From contig JAUKTV010000010.1 in the NCBI GenBank assembly GCA_030549205.1, forward strand, positions 186,001 through 250,000: 64,000 nucleotides of DNA, given 5' to 3'. Below the pieces are notes generated by a model. That model worked only from the letters and a program-made list of their open reading frames with translations, did no database searches and was not told where the DNA came from. The DNA is from Apiosordaria backusii (lineage: Eukaryota > Ascomycota > Sordariomycetes > Sordariales > Lasiosphaeriaceae). The position numbers and the translations under genes are program-made. Below, piece by piece: positions 43,655 through 52,649 of the stretch (within the stretch, counting starts at the first letter, position 1; every line of letters begins with the position of its first letter).

Positions 43655-44797
43655 TCAGGGTACCCAATCCCCCTCCCCATCATCCTCCTCATCGTCCACC
43701 AACCACCCCTTCCCCCTCTTGTTACTCATCCCCCTCCTCCCACTCTTATTCCTGTTCAAATTCCTCTTGCTCCTCCTCAGCGCCTTTTCCACCCTTCCCC
43801 CAGCTTCATCCATCATATCCTCCCCTCTTTCCCTCAACTGATGCTTCGACGCCTCATCCCTCACGTCATCCCAGACATCCCTCTTCCCCAATCCCGTTCC
43901 GTGAACCCAGTCCAGCACCCCCCAGGTCCCGTAGTTGCCTTGCTTTCTGCCCGTGTAGTGCATGCACGTCCGCTTTGTGATGCCGCCCATGATTACCCCT
44001 GGAATGATGGTGTATGATGAGTGAGACAAAGTCTCTTCGATGGTGGTGAGGGCGAGAAAAACGAAGAAGGTAAGCAGGTGGAGGTTGTTTCGCAGGATGA
44101 GGGCGGGGAGGTAAGTAGGGAGGAAGCGGTGGAGGAGAAAGGGGAGGGGGTGGTCGATTTTGACTTGGAGGGAGAAGGGCGGGGAGCGGTATTTGTGGGA
44201 GTAGGATTTGTGTAGTGATGGTAGATATCGTGGTCTGGGTGATTTAGGGAGTTTGATTCGTTTGCTCAGAGCTGATGGTGGTGCCGGGGGAGGGGTGCCG
44301 TGTAACCAGTAGCGGTGGGTGTAGTAGGTGAAGATTTCGCGAAGGGTGAATAAGAGGGCGAGCTGCTTGATCATTTGCCATGGTAGGGGCAGTGTGGTTG
44401 ATGTGCGGAAGACGGGTTGTTTGAAGAGGATGGATAGACCAAGAGACAAACAACCCTCAACGGCGGTTTCAAGGCCGAAGTTGAAGATGGCTAGGGCGAG
44501 TAGCCTAGATAGAGACTTGAAGTCTCGGGGTGGAAGAGCAGAGGCACCATTGTATTTTATCGACTCGGCGACAGAAGGAAGGAGGTTGTCGAATAGGAGA
44601 AACAAGAGGGATGGTACTAGCCAGAAGGCAAGGCGGATGGCGGTTGTGCCGATGAGTTCGATTTGGATAGGTGAGTGAGTAAGCACCAGGGTCGACCAGG
44701 TCATGTAGAAGAAGATGAGGTTGAGTGATGTTGACCATGATGTTACTGAGCTTGAGAAGAAGTATGAGGCTATTGGGAGGGAAAGGAGTATATCCAT
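43655..44797 (-). CDS. Fatty-acid hydroxylase/sterol desaturase-like membrane protein
   Basis: Single exon, 380 residues. Several membrane helices in the first half lead to a REIFTYYTHRYWLH segment (HX4H) and then LHKSYSHKYRSP (another HX4H), the first two His clusters of the superfamily. A third His-rich segment usually reads HxxHH before NYG...WD; here the region is TCMHYTGRKQGNYGTWGVLDWVHGT, which keeps the family's ...NYG..GxLDWVHGT but has only one His. The C-terminus (from about 300) is basic/acidic, with Arg/Lys-rich and DDEEDDGEGD segments, probably cytosolic. Di-iron hydroxylases and desaturases of the ER act on sterols or fatty acids. Loss of part of the last His cluster questions catalysis. 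Minus strand, convergent with iml2. Confidence 0.8.
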   Translation of the reverse strand: MDILLSLPIASYFFSSSVTSWSTSLNLIFFYMTWSTLVLTHSPIQIELIGTTAIRLAFWLVPSLLFLLFDNLLPSVAESIKYNGASALPPRDFKSLSRLLALAIFNFGLETAVEGCLSLGLSILFKQPVFRTSTTLPLPWQMIKQLALLFTLREIFTYYTHRYWLHGTPPPAPPSALSKRIKLPKSPRPRYLPSLHKSYSHKYRSPPFSLQVKIDHPLPFLLHRFLPTYLPALILRNNLHLLTFFVFLALTTIEETLSHSSYTIIPGVIMGGITKRTCMHYTGRKQGNYGTWGVLDWVHGTGLGKRDVWDDVRDEASKHQLRERGEDMMDEAGGRVEKALRRSKRNLNRNKSGRRGMSNKRGKGWLVDDEEDDGEGDWVP

Positions 44798-45377
44798 GGC
44801 GCTTGTGTGAGATGGCTCATCAAGTGGACATGAGGTGAGGTGAAGGTTCGATAACGTCCAGGTTCAACGATTGAGGTTCAGGTATCTCACATGAGCCGAT
44901 GAAGCGGTTCTTTGTCTGGTCACTGTCAGTAAAGAGAGCAAGGTGAAATTTAATGTTTCAGAATATTTGCAGCTAACCTCTCGAAAACATTATGTCTAGT
45001 ACTCGTCTACTTCATTCTCAACATCCTGTTCTCTGATCAGGGCCGATGACGTCACAGCGTCAGCCAATGGAAAAGAAAAGCGGTCTTTAGAGGCAGAATC
45101 AATACCTGGTAACTGGCCCCTTTTTGAATCAGTATTCATTTCCAAAGGACTGATAAGAGCCCCTGTGCCATTCCACAGCAGAGTGGTCACCAAACACCGC
45201 CACAATCCAAATCATTGTTGTTTTGGAGAGAAATTGGCTCTTTTCCCACTTGCTTGATATCTTTCGGTATCAATCATTCCCAGCTCTAGAAGATCCCTGC
45301 GGCCAAAAAGGAGGATAAGTGCAGCAACTATAAACTAGCCCCAAGATCAGCAAAAAACGTAAAAGAAACGGCGCAAT
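44798..45377. other. 5' flank of hydroxylase-like gene, no gene seen
   Basis: Unique-looking non-coding DNA up to tRNA-Gly, presumably with the hydroxylase-like gene's promoter. Confidence 0.45.
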
Positions 45378-45462
45378 TGCGCGATCCGGGATTCGAACCC
45401 GGGTCCCTCGCTTGTCCACATGAGATGGGAAGCGAGGATTCTAACCACTAAACTAACCGCGC
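45378..45462 (-). tRNA. tRNA-Gly(CCC), intron-containing
   Basis: Minus-strand cloverleaf: acceptor GCGCGGT/ATCGCGC, D-arm GTTTAGTGGTTAGAAT, anticodon stem CTCGC/GCGAG, loop TT-CCC-A, an intron of about 13 nt, then A, T-arm CCGGG TTCGAAT CCCGG, discriminator A. Anticodon CCC reads GGG glycine codons. Confidence 0.9.
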
Positions 45463-46854
45463 CGTATTTGATTGTTGAGTTTTGCGGGTTAGTTTGAGCA
45501 TATGATGGTAGGAGAAGTCCACGTGTTTATTGTGCACAAAATCAACCTGGAATATTCAGCCAGGCAACTTGATAGGAGACACCTGGGTAGTCACAATGTC
45601 TAAAAGAATAGCTTTCGTGCAGGACCATGGCTTTGAGAAGGGGATACGGGCTGCATGGCTCAGACCCAGCCTGACACTCTCCAGACATGATTGTTGTTGC
45701 TGTGCCAAGGGAACATTGTTCATGACCGGGCTCAGTGCTGATTGATCACCAGGAGAAAAGCAACCTCACTATTATTTTCGTCGGCAGATCCAGAAGCAAG
45801 CCATGGTAGATCACCGGCCGCTATGTACCACTCTTGTCTCGGGTTGACTGTATTATTCTGATGCTACAGAATACAGAACAGCTGAGGACAAGATTCATCA
45901 ACACCAGCAAGGGACGGCCCGCTCTTCGTATTCTAGAAGACCCATCTCGAGGTGCTGCCGAGGTCTAACACGTGGGTCTTTTGTGATGGAGGAACTTCAT
46001 CAGATCTCCCTCGCTTCGCCTGCATCGTAGCATTCTCGCGAGAAGAGAGGAGTTGTTGGGATTGTTCAATCAGGGGAGACGGGGCACTTGAAATGCACGC
46101 GTGGGGAAGGGAGGGGCAGGTGCATGCAGATTGCAGATGGCCTGTGCTCCCGCAGGCGCTTTCAGAGTCCCAATTGGACGGGCCAGCCAATTCAGGGGCC
46201 GGCGGACACAGGCCATGCGCGCCGGGAGGCCAGAGCACCGTGACGAGGACAAGCTCCGTTATCATTGATTCCTTCAGGCGTAATTTATTTCTTTTTCTTG
46301 ACTGAGCTGGAAGTTAGCTGCTTGGGGGTTTCCATCAGACAAACACTAACATCATTGATACATACCTATATACCCGTGTTTGCCCAGCTGACACCCTCGA
46401 CAGCGCACGGTCCGGCTGTTTCTGGGGGGGGGGGGCTCATCAAATCGAAAAAAGTCACTTCCAGTCGTCGCAACCTACACCAAACACACCTGACCTCCAC
46501 TTGTGTGCTTCTTCGTGCAGCAATTGTCTCTGATTCTCCTGCGCCATCCTCGCTTGGCGACTCTCCTCGTCCCTCTTTCAGGCAAACGATGCCGCTTATC
46601 TAGCGTGTGGGCTTTGATCGAACCTCTCGCGTCTGCAAGCCACCGTTGGCCTTGAGCCCAAGACGCAGAGGATTCCCCGGTCCAGTACCGTGACGTTTTC
46701 CGTTTCGACCGGCGATCGCTTCGTCCTGCAGGAGAGTGTCTCAACACATTAGCCGCACCACATCGGCCGCCTGTCCTGCCCGTCAACCAGGTTGGCCCCG
46801 AACGTTAATAGCCCTTCGTCCCGCGCCGCGCCCGCCGCCTCTGCCTCCGCCACC
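45463..46854. promoter_or_regulatory. Upstream region of the large hydrolase gene
   Basis: No supported gene. A G12 homopolymer lies at 46424-46435. The 70-bp A/C-rich stretch before the ATG at 46855 may be the end of the leader. Confidence 0.4.
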
Positions 46855-49842
46855 ATGGACCACCTAGAGCTGTCGTCCGTCGTACCACCGCCTGCAATTC
46901 CCCGCAAGTCCCGCGAGCGAGACCGACACCACTCATCCCGTCGCCTCGACCCTCCCCCGATCCTCGACTCGAGGCGCGATCGAGACCCCGACATCTTTGC
47001 TGACTGGACCGACCGAGACCGGCAAGTCTACGCCAACCGCTATCCCAAGATACGAGACTCCGAACATACCATCACCGTCCCGCCCACGCCTGCGTCACCC
47101 GAAGTAATATCATCTCTCATCACATCCCTGTCCGCCATATCGAGGCCGCTCAGCAACCACTTTGAGAGCCCATCTTATCTTGCGCCTATCGGACCAGGCA
47201 GTCCCATCAGCATCTCCTTTCCCGGATCTCCCACCCAGTCCGGCGGCGGCGGCGGTTCCTTTGGCGTCGACTACGGCGCCTTTTCCAAGCCATCTTTGGG
47301 AGAACTTCGAGAGGAGGATGTGCCGTTAGATGAGCTTGCTGCGAGCGCTCCGGTGATCCGGACCTCCAAGCCCCCAAGTGGTCTGTCTGTTCTCACAGCA
47401 CCCAAGTCTCCGAGAAGCCCTGGCGCCAGGGAGAGTTCGGGCGGTTTAAAGGGCCTGTTGTCACGAGGGAGCAACAGCGCTCTGTCTCGGCCGTCAAGTA
47501 AGGGATCGTTGACATCGGGAGGAACAGATAGCGTCGGCAACAGCATCGGGAAACTCAGCGTCGAACCTAGGAACGAGCAGCCCCTATCCCCGGGCCCGGA
47601 CGGACACGGTCTCAGGAAGCAGCGGTCGTTTGAGAGCTGGGGCTGGAAGAACGGAAGAAGTCAGCGCAGTCTCAAGTATATGAGCAGCAAGGAGGTACTG
47701 AAAGAAAAAGACGCCGACAAGAAACGAGCAGGTCACGGTACTCTTGGGTTTAACCCCCCAAGTGGAAGCACCACACCGCGACTCGATCCACTTTCCGCCG
47801 AGTCCATAATCAACGAGGAAACGAACCTTGACCTTGGCAGGGACGGCTTGAGCAGCACCCTCTCCAGTCCCCGGGCCATCCCTACCAGAGATTCTTCCTT
47901 GAGAAAGACCGGAAGCGGTGCAAAGCGGTCTTCAACTCGTGCCTCTCGGACGTCAAAGCGGGGAAGCGGTACTATTCCTGAGCTTGAAGAACAAAACTCT
48001 GACGGTCATACCTTCTTTGACGATTCAAGGTCGCGACACTCCAGACAGAAACCTCTCGATCCTCTGAGGCTTTCTGCAGACATTCCACAACACAATTCGG
48101 AGAAGCTGCAGCCTGAAGTACATAGCGCCCCTCCTGTGACGCCAATGGCCGCCATGTTTTCCGATTTGGACCCCCTCGACGATGGCGCACCATCGCCCGC
48201 TATCGCCCAGGGACGTCGCAGAGACCGCGAGGCCAGCGCCGAGGCAAACCGACGACGATCTGGCCGGACTACGCCGGACCCTTTCGGTGGATACACGAGC
48301 GAGGGCGGTGGTGTGGTTGTCAAGTCGAAACGGAGCAGCACTCGGTTGAAGCGGCTCTCTGGAGCCCCAAGTCCCACGCCCGATAAACCGTCGGATCATC
48401 GGGCGTCCGGTCACTCGAAGGGCGACCACCCGCATATTGCCTACGAGCGCCCACCAAGCGCGGATAGTATCGACGATGCGGTGGAAAGCTATCTCTGCAG
48501 TCCACGACTAAGCCAAAAGATTCGGCATCCGCAGACGGGGCGGGTCATCAGCTTTAGTGAAGTTGGGGACCCGAACGGCAGCGCTGTATTCTGCTGTGTC
48601 GGCATGGGGTTGACGAGATATATCACGGCATTTTATGATGAGCTGGCATTGACCCTCAAGCTTCGGCTGATCACCCCGGACCGTCCTGGTGTGGGAGACA
48701 GCGAGCCGTATGCAGAGGGCACCGCGACACCTTTGGGCTGGCCCGGTATGTTTTCTCCCCTCTTGCTCTCCGGCCTCACTCAGCTACTAATCTATTTATC
48801 TTTAGATGATGTCTATGCGATTTGCCAGTCGCTCAAAATTACGAAATTCTCCATTCTCGCCCATTCAGCCGGTGCCATCTACGCCCTGGCGACGGCGCTC
48901 CGCATGCCCCAACACATCCGCGGCAGGATACATCTTCTGGCGCCATGGATTCCGCCATCGCAAATGAACGTAATTGGATCAAGCGCGCAGACGCCTCTCC
49001 CGCCTACTAATGCCATCCCCACGAGCCAGAGGATACTGCGCGCACTACCTACCCCGATCTTGAAGGCGGCCAACAGCAGTTTCATGACTGCCACCAGTTC
49101 CAGCATCACAAGCTCCCTCCCCAAGCAAAAACGAGCTCGACGAGAAAGGAAGAATAATGCAGCGAAAGAGAGCAAAGACCAACCCAAGACCTCATCCCAT
49201 GGTGCGGATAATAAGGAGAACCACATCCACGATGTTGACGGGTCCAAGGGTGTGTCCCAAATTCCGGCGGCTGACGAGTACATGGACCATGATCGTCCAA
49301 CCGAACATCCCACGGGCGGTGGTGGCATCGGTCACCGTCACAATCGGTCCAACTCGACACAGCATGGTAATCGGCGGACATCGGACAAGGAGGATCTCTT
49401 GTCGGCGGCAGCGGCGCTTGCTACCTCGCAGCTGGCTGACCGTGAAAGACAAGAGTTGTACGACAATCGGCTGACGCATTCCATCTGGCACCTGGCCACA
49501 ACCGGAGCCAACCCCGCTGTTGATTTGCTTGTGTGCCTCGAGCGGCGCCACACGATTGGCTTCCGGTATGTCGACATCACCCGGCCCGTGATTATCCACC
49601 ACGGCAGCCGCGACACGCGCGTGCCCGTCGACAATGTCAGATGGCTGGGCAAGACCATGCGCCGGTGCGAAGTGCGGGTGCTCGAAGGGGAGGGCCACGG
49701 TCTGATGGCCAGCGCGCAGGTCATGGGCGGAGTCTTGATGGAGATCAGCCAGGAGTGGGAGGAGTGGAGCCGAGTGACCGGTGCTACCACACGGAGAGAA
49801 GAGGGGAGGGGGAGGAGAGGGACGATTGGACAGGCAAGATGA
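46855..49842 (+). CDS. Alpha/beta hydrolase with long disordered N-terminus
   Basis: Two exons (46855-48745, 48806-49842) give 975 residues. The first 540 or so residues are Ser/Pro/Arg-rich, disordered, with many SP/TP sites. The alpha/beta-hydrolase core follows: HPQTGRVISFSEVGDPNG leads in, VFCCVGMGLTRYITAFYDELAL includes the oxyanion-side strand, RPGVGDSEPY is the lid-proximal loop, and LAHSAGAIYALA (about residue 660) carries the nucleophile Ser in an A-x-S-x-G elbow. IHHGSRDTRVPVDN supplies the acid Asp, and EGEGHGLM the His. A Lys/Ser/Gly-rich insert of about 140 residues separates the elbow from the last strands. A family of large fungal hydrolases of unknown substrate looks like this. 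The intron of 60 nt has no in-frame stop, so its retention would add 20 residues. Confidence 0.85.
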   Translation: MDHLELSSVVPPPAIPRKSRERDRHHSSRRLDPPPILDSRRDRDPDIFADWTDRDRQVYANRYPKIRDSEHTITVPPTPASPEVISSLITSLSAISRPLSNHFESPSYLAPIGPGSPISISFPGSPTQSGGGGGSFGVDYGAFSKPSLGELREEDVPLDELAASAPVIRTSKPPSGLSVLTAPKSPRSPGARESSGGLKGLLSRGSNSALSRPSSKGSLTSGGTDSVGNSIGKLSVEPRNEQPLSPGPDGHGLRKQRSFESWGWKNGRSQRSLKYMSSKEVLKEKDADKKRAGHGTLGFNPPSGSTTPRLDPLSAESIINEETNLDLGRDGLSSTLSSPRAIPTRDSSLRKTGSGAKRSSTRASRTSKRGSGTIPELEEQNSDGHTFFDDSRSRHSRQKPLDPLRLSADIPQHNSEKLQPEVHSAPPVTPMAAMFSDLDPLDDGAPSPAIAQGRRRDREASAEANRRRSGRTTPDPFGGYTSEGGGVVVKSKRSSTRLKRLSGAPSPTPDKPSDHRASGHSKGDHPHIAYERPPSADSIDDAVESYLCSPRLSQKIRHPQTGRVISFSEVGDPNGSAVFCCVGMGLTRYITAFYDELALTLKLRLITPDRPGVGDSEPYAEGTATPLGWPGMFSPLLLSGLTQLLIYLSLDDVYAICQSLKITKFSILAHSAGAIYALATALRMPQHIRGRIHLLAPWIPPSQMNVIGSSAQTPLPPTNAIPTSQRILRALPTPILKAANSSFMTATSSSITSSLPKQKRARRERKNNAAKESKDQPKTSSHGADNKENHIHDVDGSKGVSQIPAADEYMDHDRPTEHPTGGGGIGHRHNRSNSTQHGNRRTSDKEDLLSAAAALATSQLADRERQELYDNRLTHSIWHLATTGANPAVDLLVCLERRHTIGFRYVDITRPVIIHHGSRDTRVPVDNVRWLGKTMRRCEVRVLEGEGHGLMASAQVMGGVLMEISQEWEEWSRVTGATTRREEGRGRRGTIGQAR

Positions 49843-50474
49843 GTCCACACACACACACACATGCATTTGGGATAAGGGTTCGAGAGTTGCATACCGGGTG
49901 TCATTTGTGTTCTGGAAAAAGGAGAGGGTTCTCTGCACGGGCGGAACGTAATTGCTTGCAAGTGGCTGTCTTATTCTTCGTTGTATCACCATGGCGGGAT
50001 TCTCAACCTGCCCATTGTCATCTTCATCAGCATCATCGACTTTGTTGATTGCCAGTTTATTTCTGGATGATGTTTTTGCATTTTTTTTACTTTATTTTTC
50101 TTGATGTTTCAAGTCACAAGTATATATCCCGGTAGCTGGAGTGTAGTAGTAGGCTAGTTTTAATGTTGAGTGTAATCTGGCAATGTCTGTGGCTGAAGCT
50201 CTCAGAGCAAACTGGCCCAGGTAAGGATTGGATAAAATGACATTGTCAATGGTGTTGGTCCCTGAATGTCTATCCAGTCCTGACAAAAGTACCTACTTCT
50301 AAACACAATGCTTGCTACCTGATATGAGTGAATTGTCCACTGTGTCAATACAGCAGAACAGGAGTTGCCAATCTCAGTCCCAGCCTCAGTCTTTGTTTCT
50401 TCCAGTCTCGAGCCAACCAAACCTTGCAAGTCATCCATCCCCCCTGTTCATTATCGAGTGTTCATTTTGCAATC
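49843..50474. other. 3' gap between convergent genes
   Basis: No gene. A (CA)n run of about 12 bp lies at 49848-49860. T-rich runs near 50080-50100 fit 3' processing signals. Confidence 0.45.
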
Positions 50475-51287
50475 TCACTTCTTCCCCCCAAACCACCCCC
50501 CAAACCCGCCCTTCTTCTTCTGAGCCTCTTTGCCCTTCCCCTTATCCTCAGTTGTTCCATCCTCTTGCTTCCCCTCTGGAAGTGGAACAGCATCCACCGT
50601 TGTCGGAGTTCCCTCTGGCACCACCCCCTCGGCCACATCCGTCGGGTTCTCGAGCTGAACCCTCGGCTTGAACAGCGAGTTGGTCTTTTGCTTCCTCTTC
50701 TTGCTCAGCTTTTTCTTTTTATCGCTCATCTTCTTCTTGAGTTTGGATCCGAGCTTCTTCAACTTGCCAAGTGCCGATTTGGACTGGGATTTGACGCTCT
50801 CGGCGACTTTCTTGGTGTCTTCGTTGAACTTTTTGCGGCGGGAGCCTTTGGTGTGGGTGGAGGATTTGGATTTGGCTGATTTGCTCGAGGGGGAAGGGGA
50901 TGAGGTACGCCTGCTGGTCTTGGTGGAGGAGCGGCGGCGGGATCGGGTCGAGGGGCCGTTGAAGGTGATGTGGCTGCTGGGGTTGTTGGCATTGTTGGAG
51001 AAGGAGGTACCGCCGTCGTAGCCGGACGTGCCGTTGCGGGCCAATCCTTCGGTTGCATGTGCGCGAATTTGTCTCTGGATGGACTCATCCCATTCATGTT
51101 TCTTCTGCTGTTCTTGTCGTTGTTTCTCCTCTTCCTCCCGACGACGATCGTGCGCGAATGGGTCAGCGAGAGCAGTGAAATGGGAGTTTGGAGGCGGAAT
51201 CATGTTGTTGCCTGGTGTGAAGGGTGGTGGTCCAGGTGGGCCGCCTGGCATACCCGGGGGCAGTGCTGGATTATACGGGACGGACAT
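50475..51287 (-). CDS. Lys-rich hypothetical protein with Pro-rich N-terminus
   Basis: Single exon, 270 residues, starting at the ATG 51287. I do not recognise it. Residues 1-35 are Pro/Gly-rich (NPALPPGMPGGPPGPPPFTPG). Then comes a highly charged helix-like stretch HDRRREEEEKQRQEQQKKHEWDESIQRQ. Residues 115-215 are Ser/Lys/Arg-rich with basic clusters (KKLGSKLKKKMSDKKKKLSKKRKQK) that look like nuclear or nucleolar localisation signals. The C-terminus ends in KKKGGFGGWFGGKK. Amino acid composition and length suggest a disordered, nucleic-acid or chromatin-associated protein. No membrane helix or signal peptide. The long single open frame and consistent strand codon use support coding. Confidence 0.7.
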   Translation of the reverse strand: MSVPYNPALPPGMPGGPPGPPPFTPGNNMIPPPNSHFTALADPFAHDRRREEEEKQRQEQQKKHEWDESIQRQIRAHATEGLARNGTSGYDGGTSFSNNANNPSSHITFNGPSTRSRRRSSTKTSRRTSSPSPSSKSAKSKSSTHTKGSRRKKFNEDTKKVAESVKSQSKSALGKLKKLGSKLKKKMSDKKKKLSKKRKQKTNSLFKPRVQLENPTDVAEGVVPEGTPTTVDAVPLPEGKQEDGTTEDKGKGKEAQKKKGGFGGWFGGKK

Positions 51288-51704
51288 GGCAGTAGGTTGG
51301 CTGGTTGCTGTGCAAGACTGAGGGGATAGCTAGTGTCAATGAGGTGTGGAGGACTGGCTTGTTTCAATGATGGTTTTGGACCCAACAAAACGGGACAGCC
51401 CAGACGCTGAACTGACTGGGCGCCCAAGATGCTCTTGCTTTTATTGTACTGCTGTCTGCCCATTTACTCGCTGAACTGAGACTGCTCTTGCTTCCATGAT
51501 TTGACGCCAACGAGTTAACCTGGGAAGGAAGACCTGACACTCAACCATGCAAGAAGAGGTTGACACGGAGCAGGACCATCTACCACGCACCCTGAGAAAA
51601 GGCTTATGTCCCATGCGGCTATTGGCTGAACATCAAAAGGGCATGGAAACCCAGGAGATGGGATCTTCTGCATGTCAATTATAATTCCCACGGCGTGCTG
51701 GACA
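51288..51704. other. 5' flank of Lys-rich gene / 3' flank of methyltransferase gene
   Basis: A 417-bp gap between two minus-strand genes. It holds the promoter of the Lys-rich gene and the methyltransferase 3' UTR. No gene seen. Confidence 0.45.
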
Positions 51705-52439
51705 TCATGGCTTCACACCACTACAAATGAGGAAAGGAAACACCATTGTCGGCCCACTCTCAATATCCCCCTTCCCAGGCTCGCTCTCTACCCTCTTGGG
51801 CAACTCAAACGCCGTCTCCACAGTCACGCCCTCAAACCCGGCGCCCTCGATGATCTTGTGAATATCCTCCCTTTTGATCCCGTGCCTTTCCACCCCATCC
51901 ATCTTGCTTTCAGGGTGAAATTTCCTCGCCTCGGGTCCAAAATCTTCAAAGTCAGTCACCGCGGCTTTACCCCCCGGCTTCAACAAGCCGTAAATAGTCT
52001 TGAAGACGGCGGGCAAATCCGGAATGTGATGCAGCACCAGATGTGATACTACAAGGTCGAACTTCCTCACAGGCGTTCCAGTTTCCAGAGTAGCTTTAGT
52101 CAAGGGGTCGATCTGAAGCCTTGGGTCATTCGGATCCTCCAGAAGCGCGCACACAGGGAGAACATTCTTGACGTTTTGGTGGGAGCCGGAGGGAGAAAGC
52201 TTGGCCGTGAGGACGTCGATCATGCCCGGGGCTGGGTCGACTGCTGTGACAGACCTTACGTGGGGAGCGAGCAGCAGGGACAAAAGGCCTGTTCCGCAAC
52301 CTAGGTCGAGGATGTCGAGGGAGGGGTTGCAGAAGGGGAGGTAAGACCTGAGGGCAAGCTCGGTGGCGAGGAGGACCGAGGGGTTGGAGTCCCAGTTGGC
52401 AGCTTCCTGGTTGAAGCGGGTTTGATTGGGCTCTGTCAT
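51705..52439 (-). CDS. SAM-dependent class I methyltransferase
   Basis: The frame is open from an ATG at 52649, but I place the start at the ATG at 52439, where MTEPNQTRFNQEAANWDSNP opens as in related enzymes; this gives 244 residues. Motif I is ILDLGCGTGLLSLLLA, motif post-I is TAVDPAPGMIDVL, motif II VSHLVLHHIPD, and a LLKPGGKAAVTDFEDFG strand corresponds to motif III. This is the small-molecule or ubiquinone-type Methyltransf_11/25 fold. Substrate is unknown. Minus strand; the nearest upstream sequence is AT-rich. If the upstream ATG is used, 70 residues with no family similarity are added. Confidence 0.87.
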   Translation of the reverse strand: MTEPNQTRFNQEAANWDSNPSVLLATELALRSYLPFCNPSLDILDLGCGTGLLSLLLAPHVRSVTAVDPAPGMIDVLTAKLSPSGSHQNVKNVLPVCALLEDPNDPRLQIDPLTKATLETGTPVRKFDLVVSHLVLHHIPDLPAVFKTIYGLLKPGGKAAVTDFEDFGPEARKFHPESKMDGVERHGIKREDIHKIIEGAGFEGVTVETAFELPKRVESEPGKGDIESGPTMVFPFLICSGVKP

Positions 52440-52649
52440 TTTGAGGCTCTCACGGACTTCGTCTGAAGATGGAAACAGATGCTGAAGTCGGCGAGATAAA
52501 GTGTGATAGGTTGAGAAGAAGGGGTCTCGGTGAACCTCGGATGTGGAGAACTTAGCGCCGTCGGGTGATGCAACAGGGGAGTTGAGGGAGGGGTAATCTG
52601 GCCAATAACTAGTATTCACGTTGTGCATCCCAAACATCAGACAATTCAT

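Noticed and set aside
46424..46435. G12 run as a G-quadruplex regulatory element
   Set aside because: A single homopolymer of this kind is more likely slippage or an assembly artefact than a defined quadruplex.
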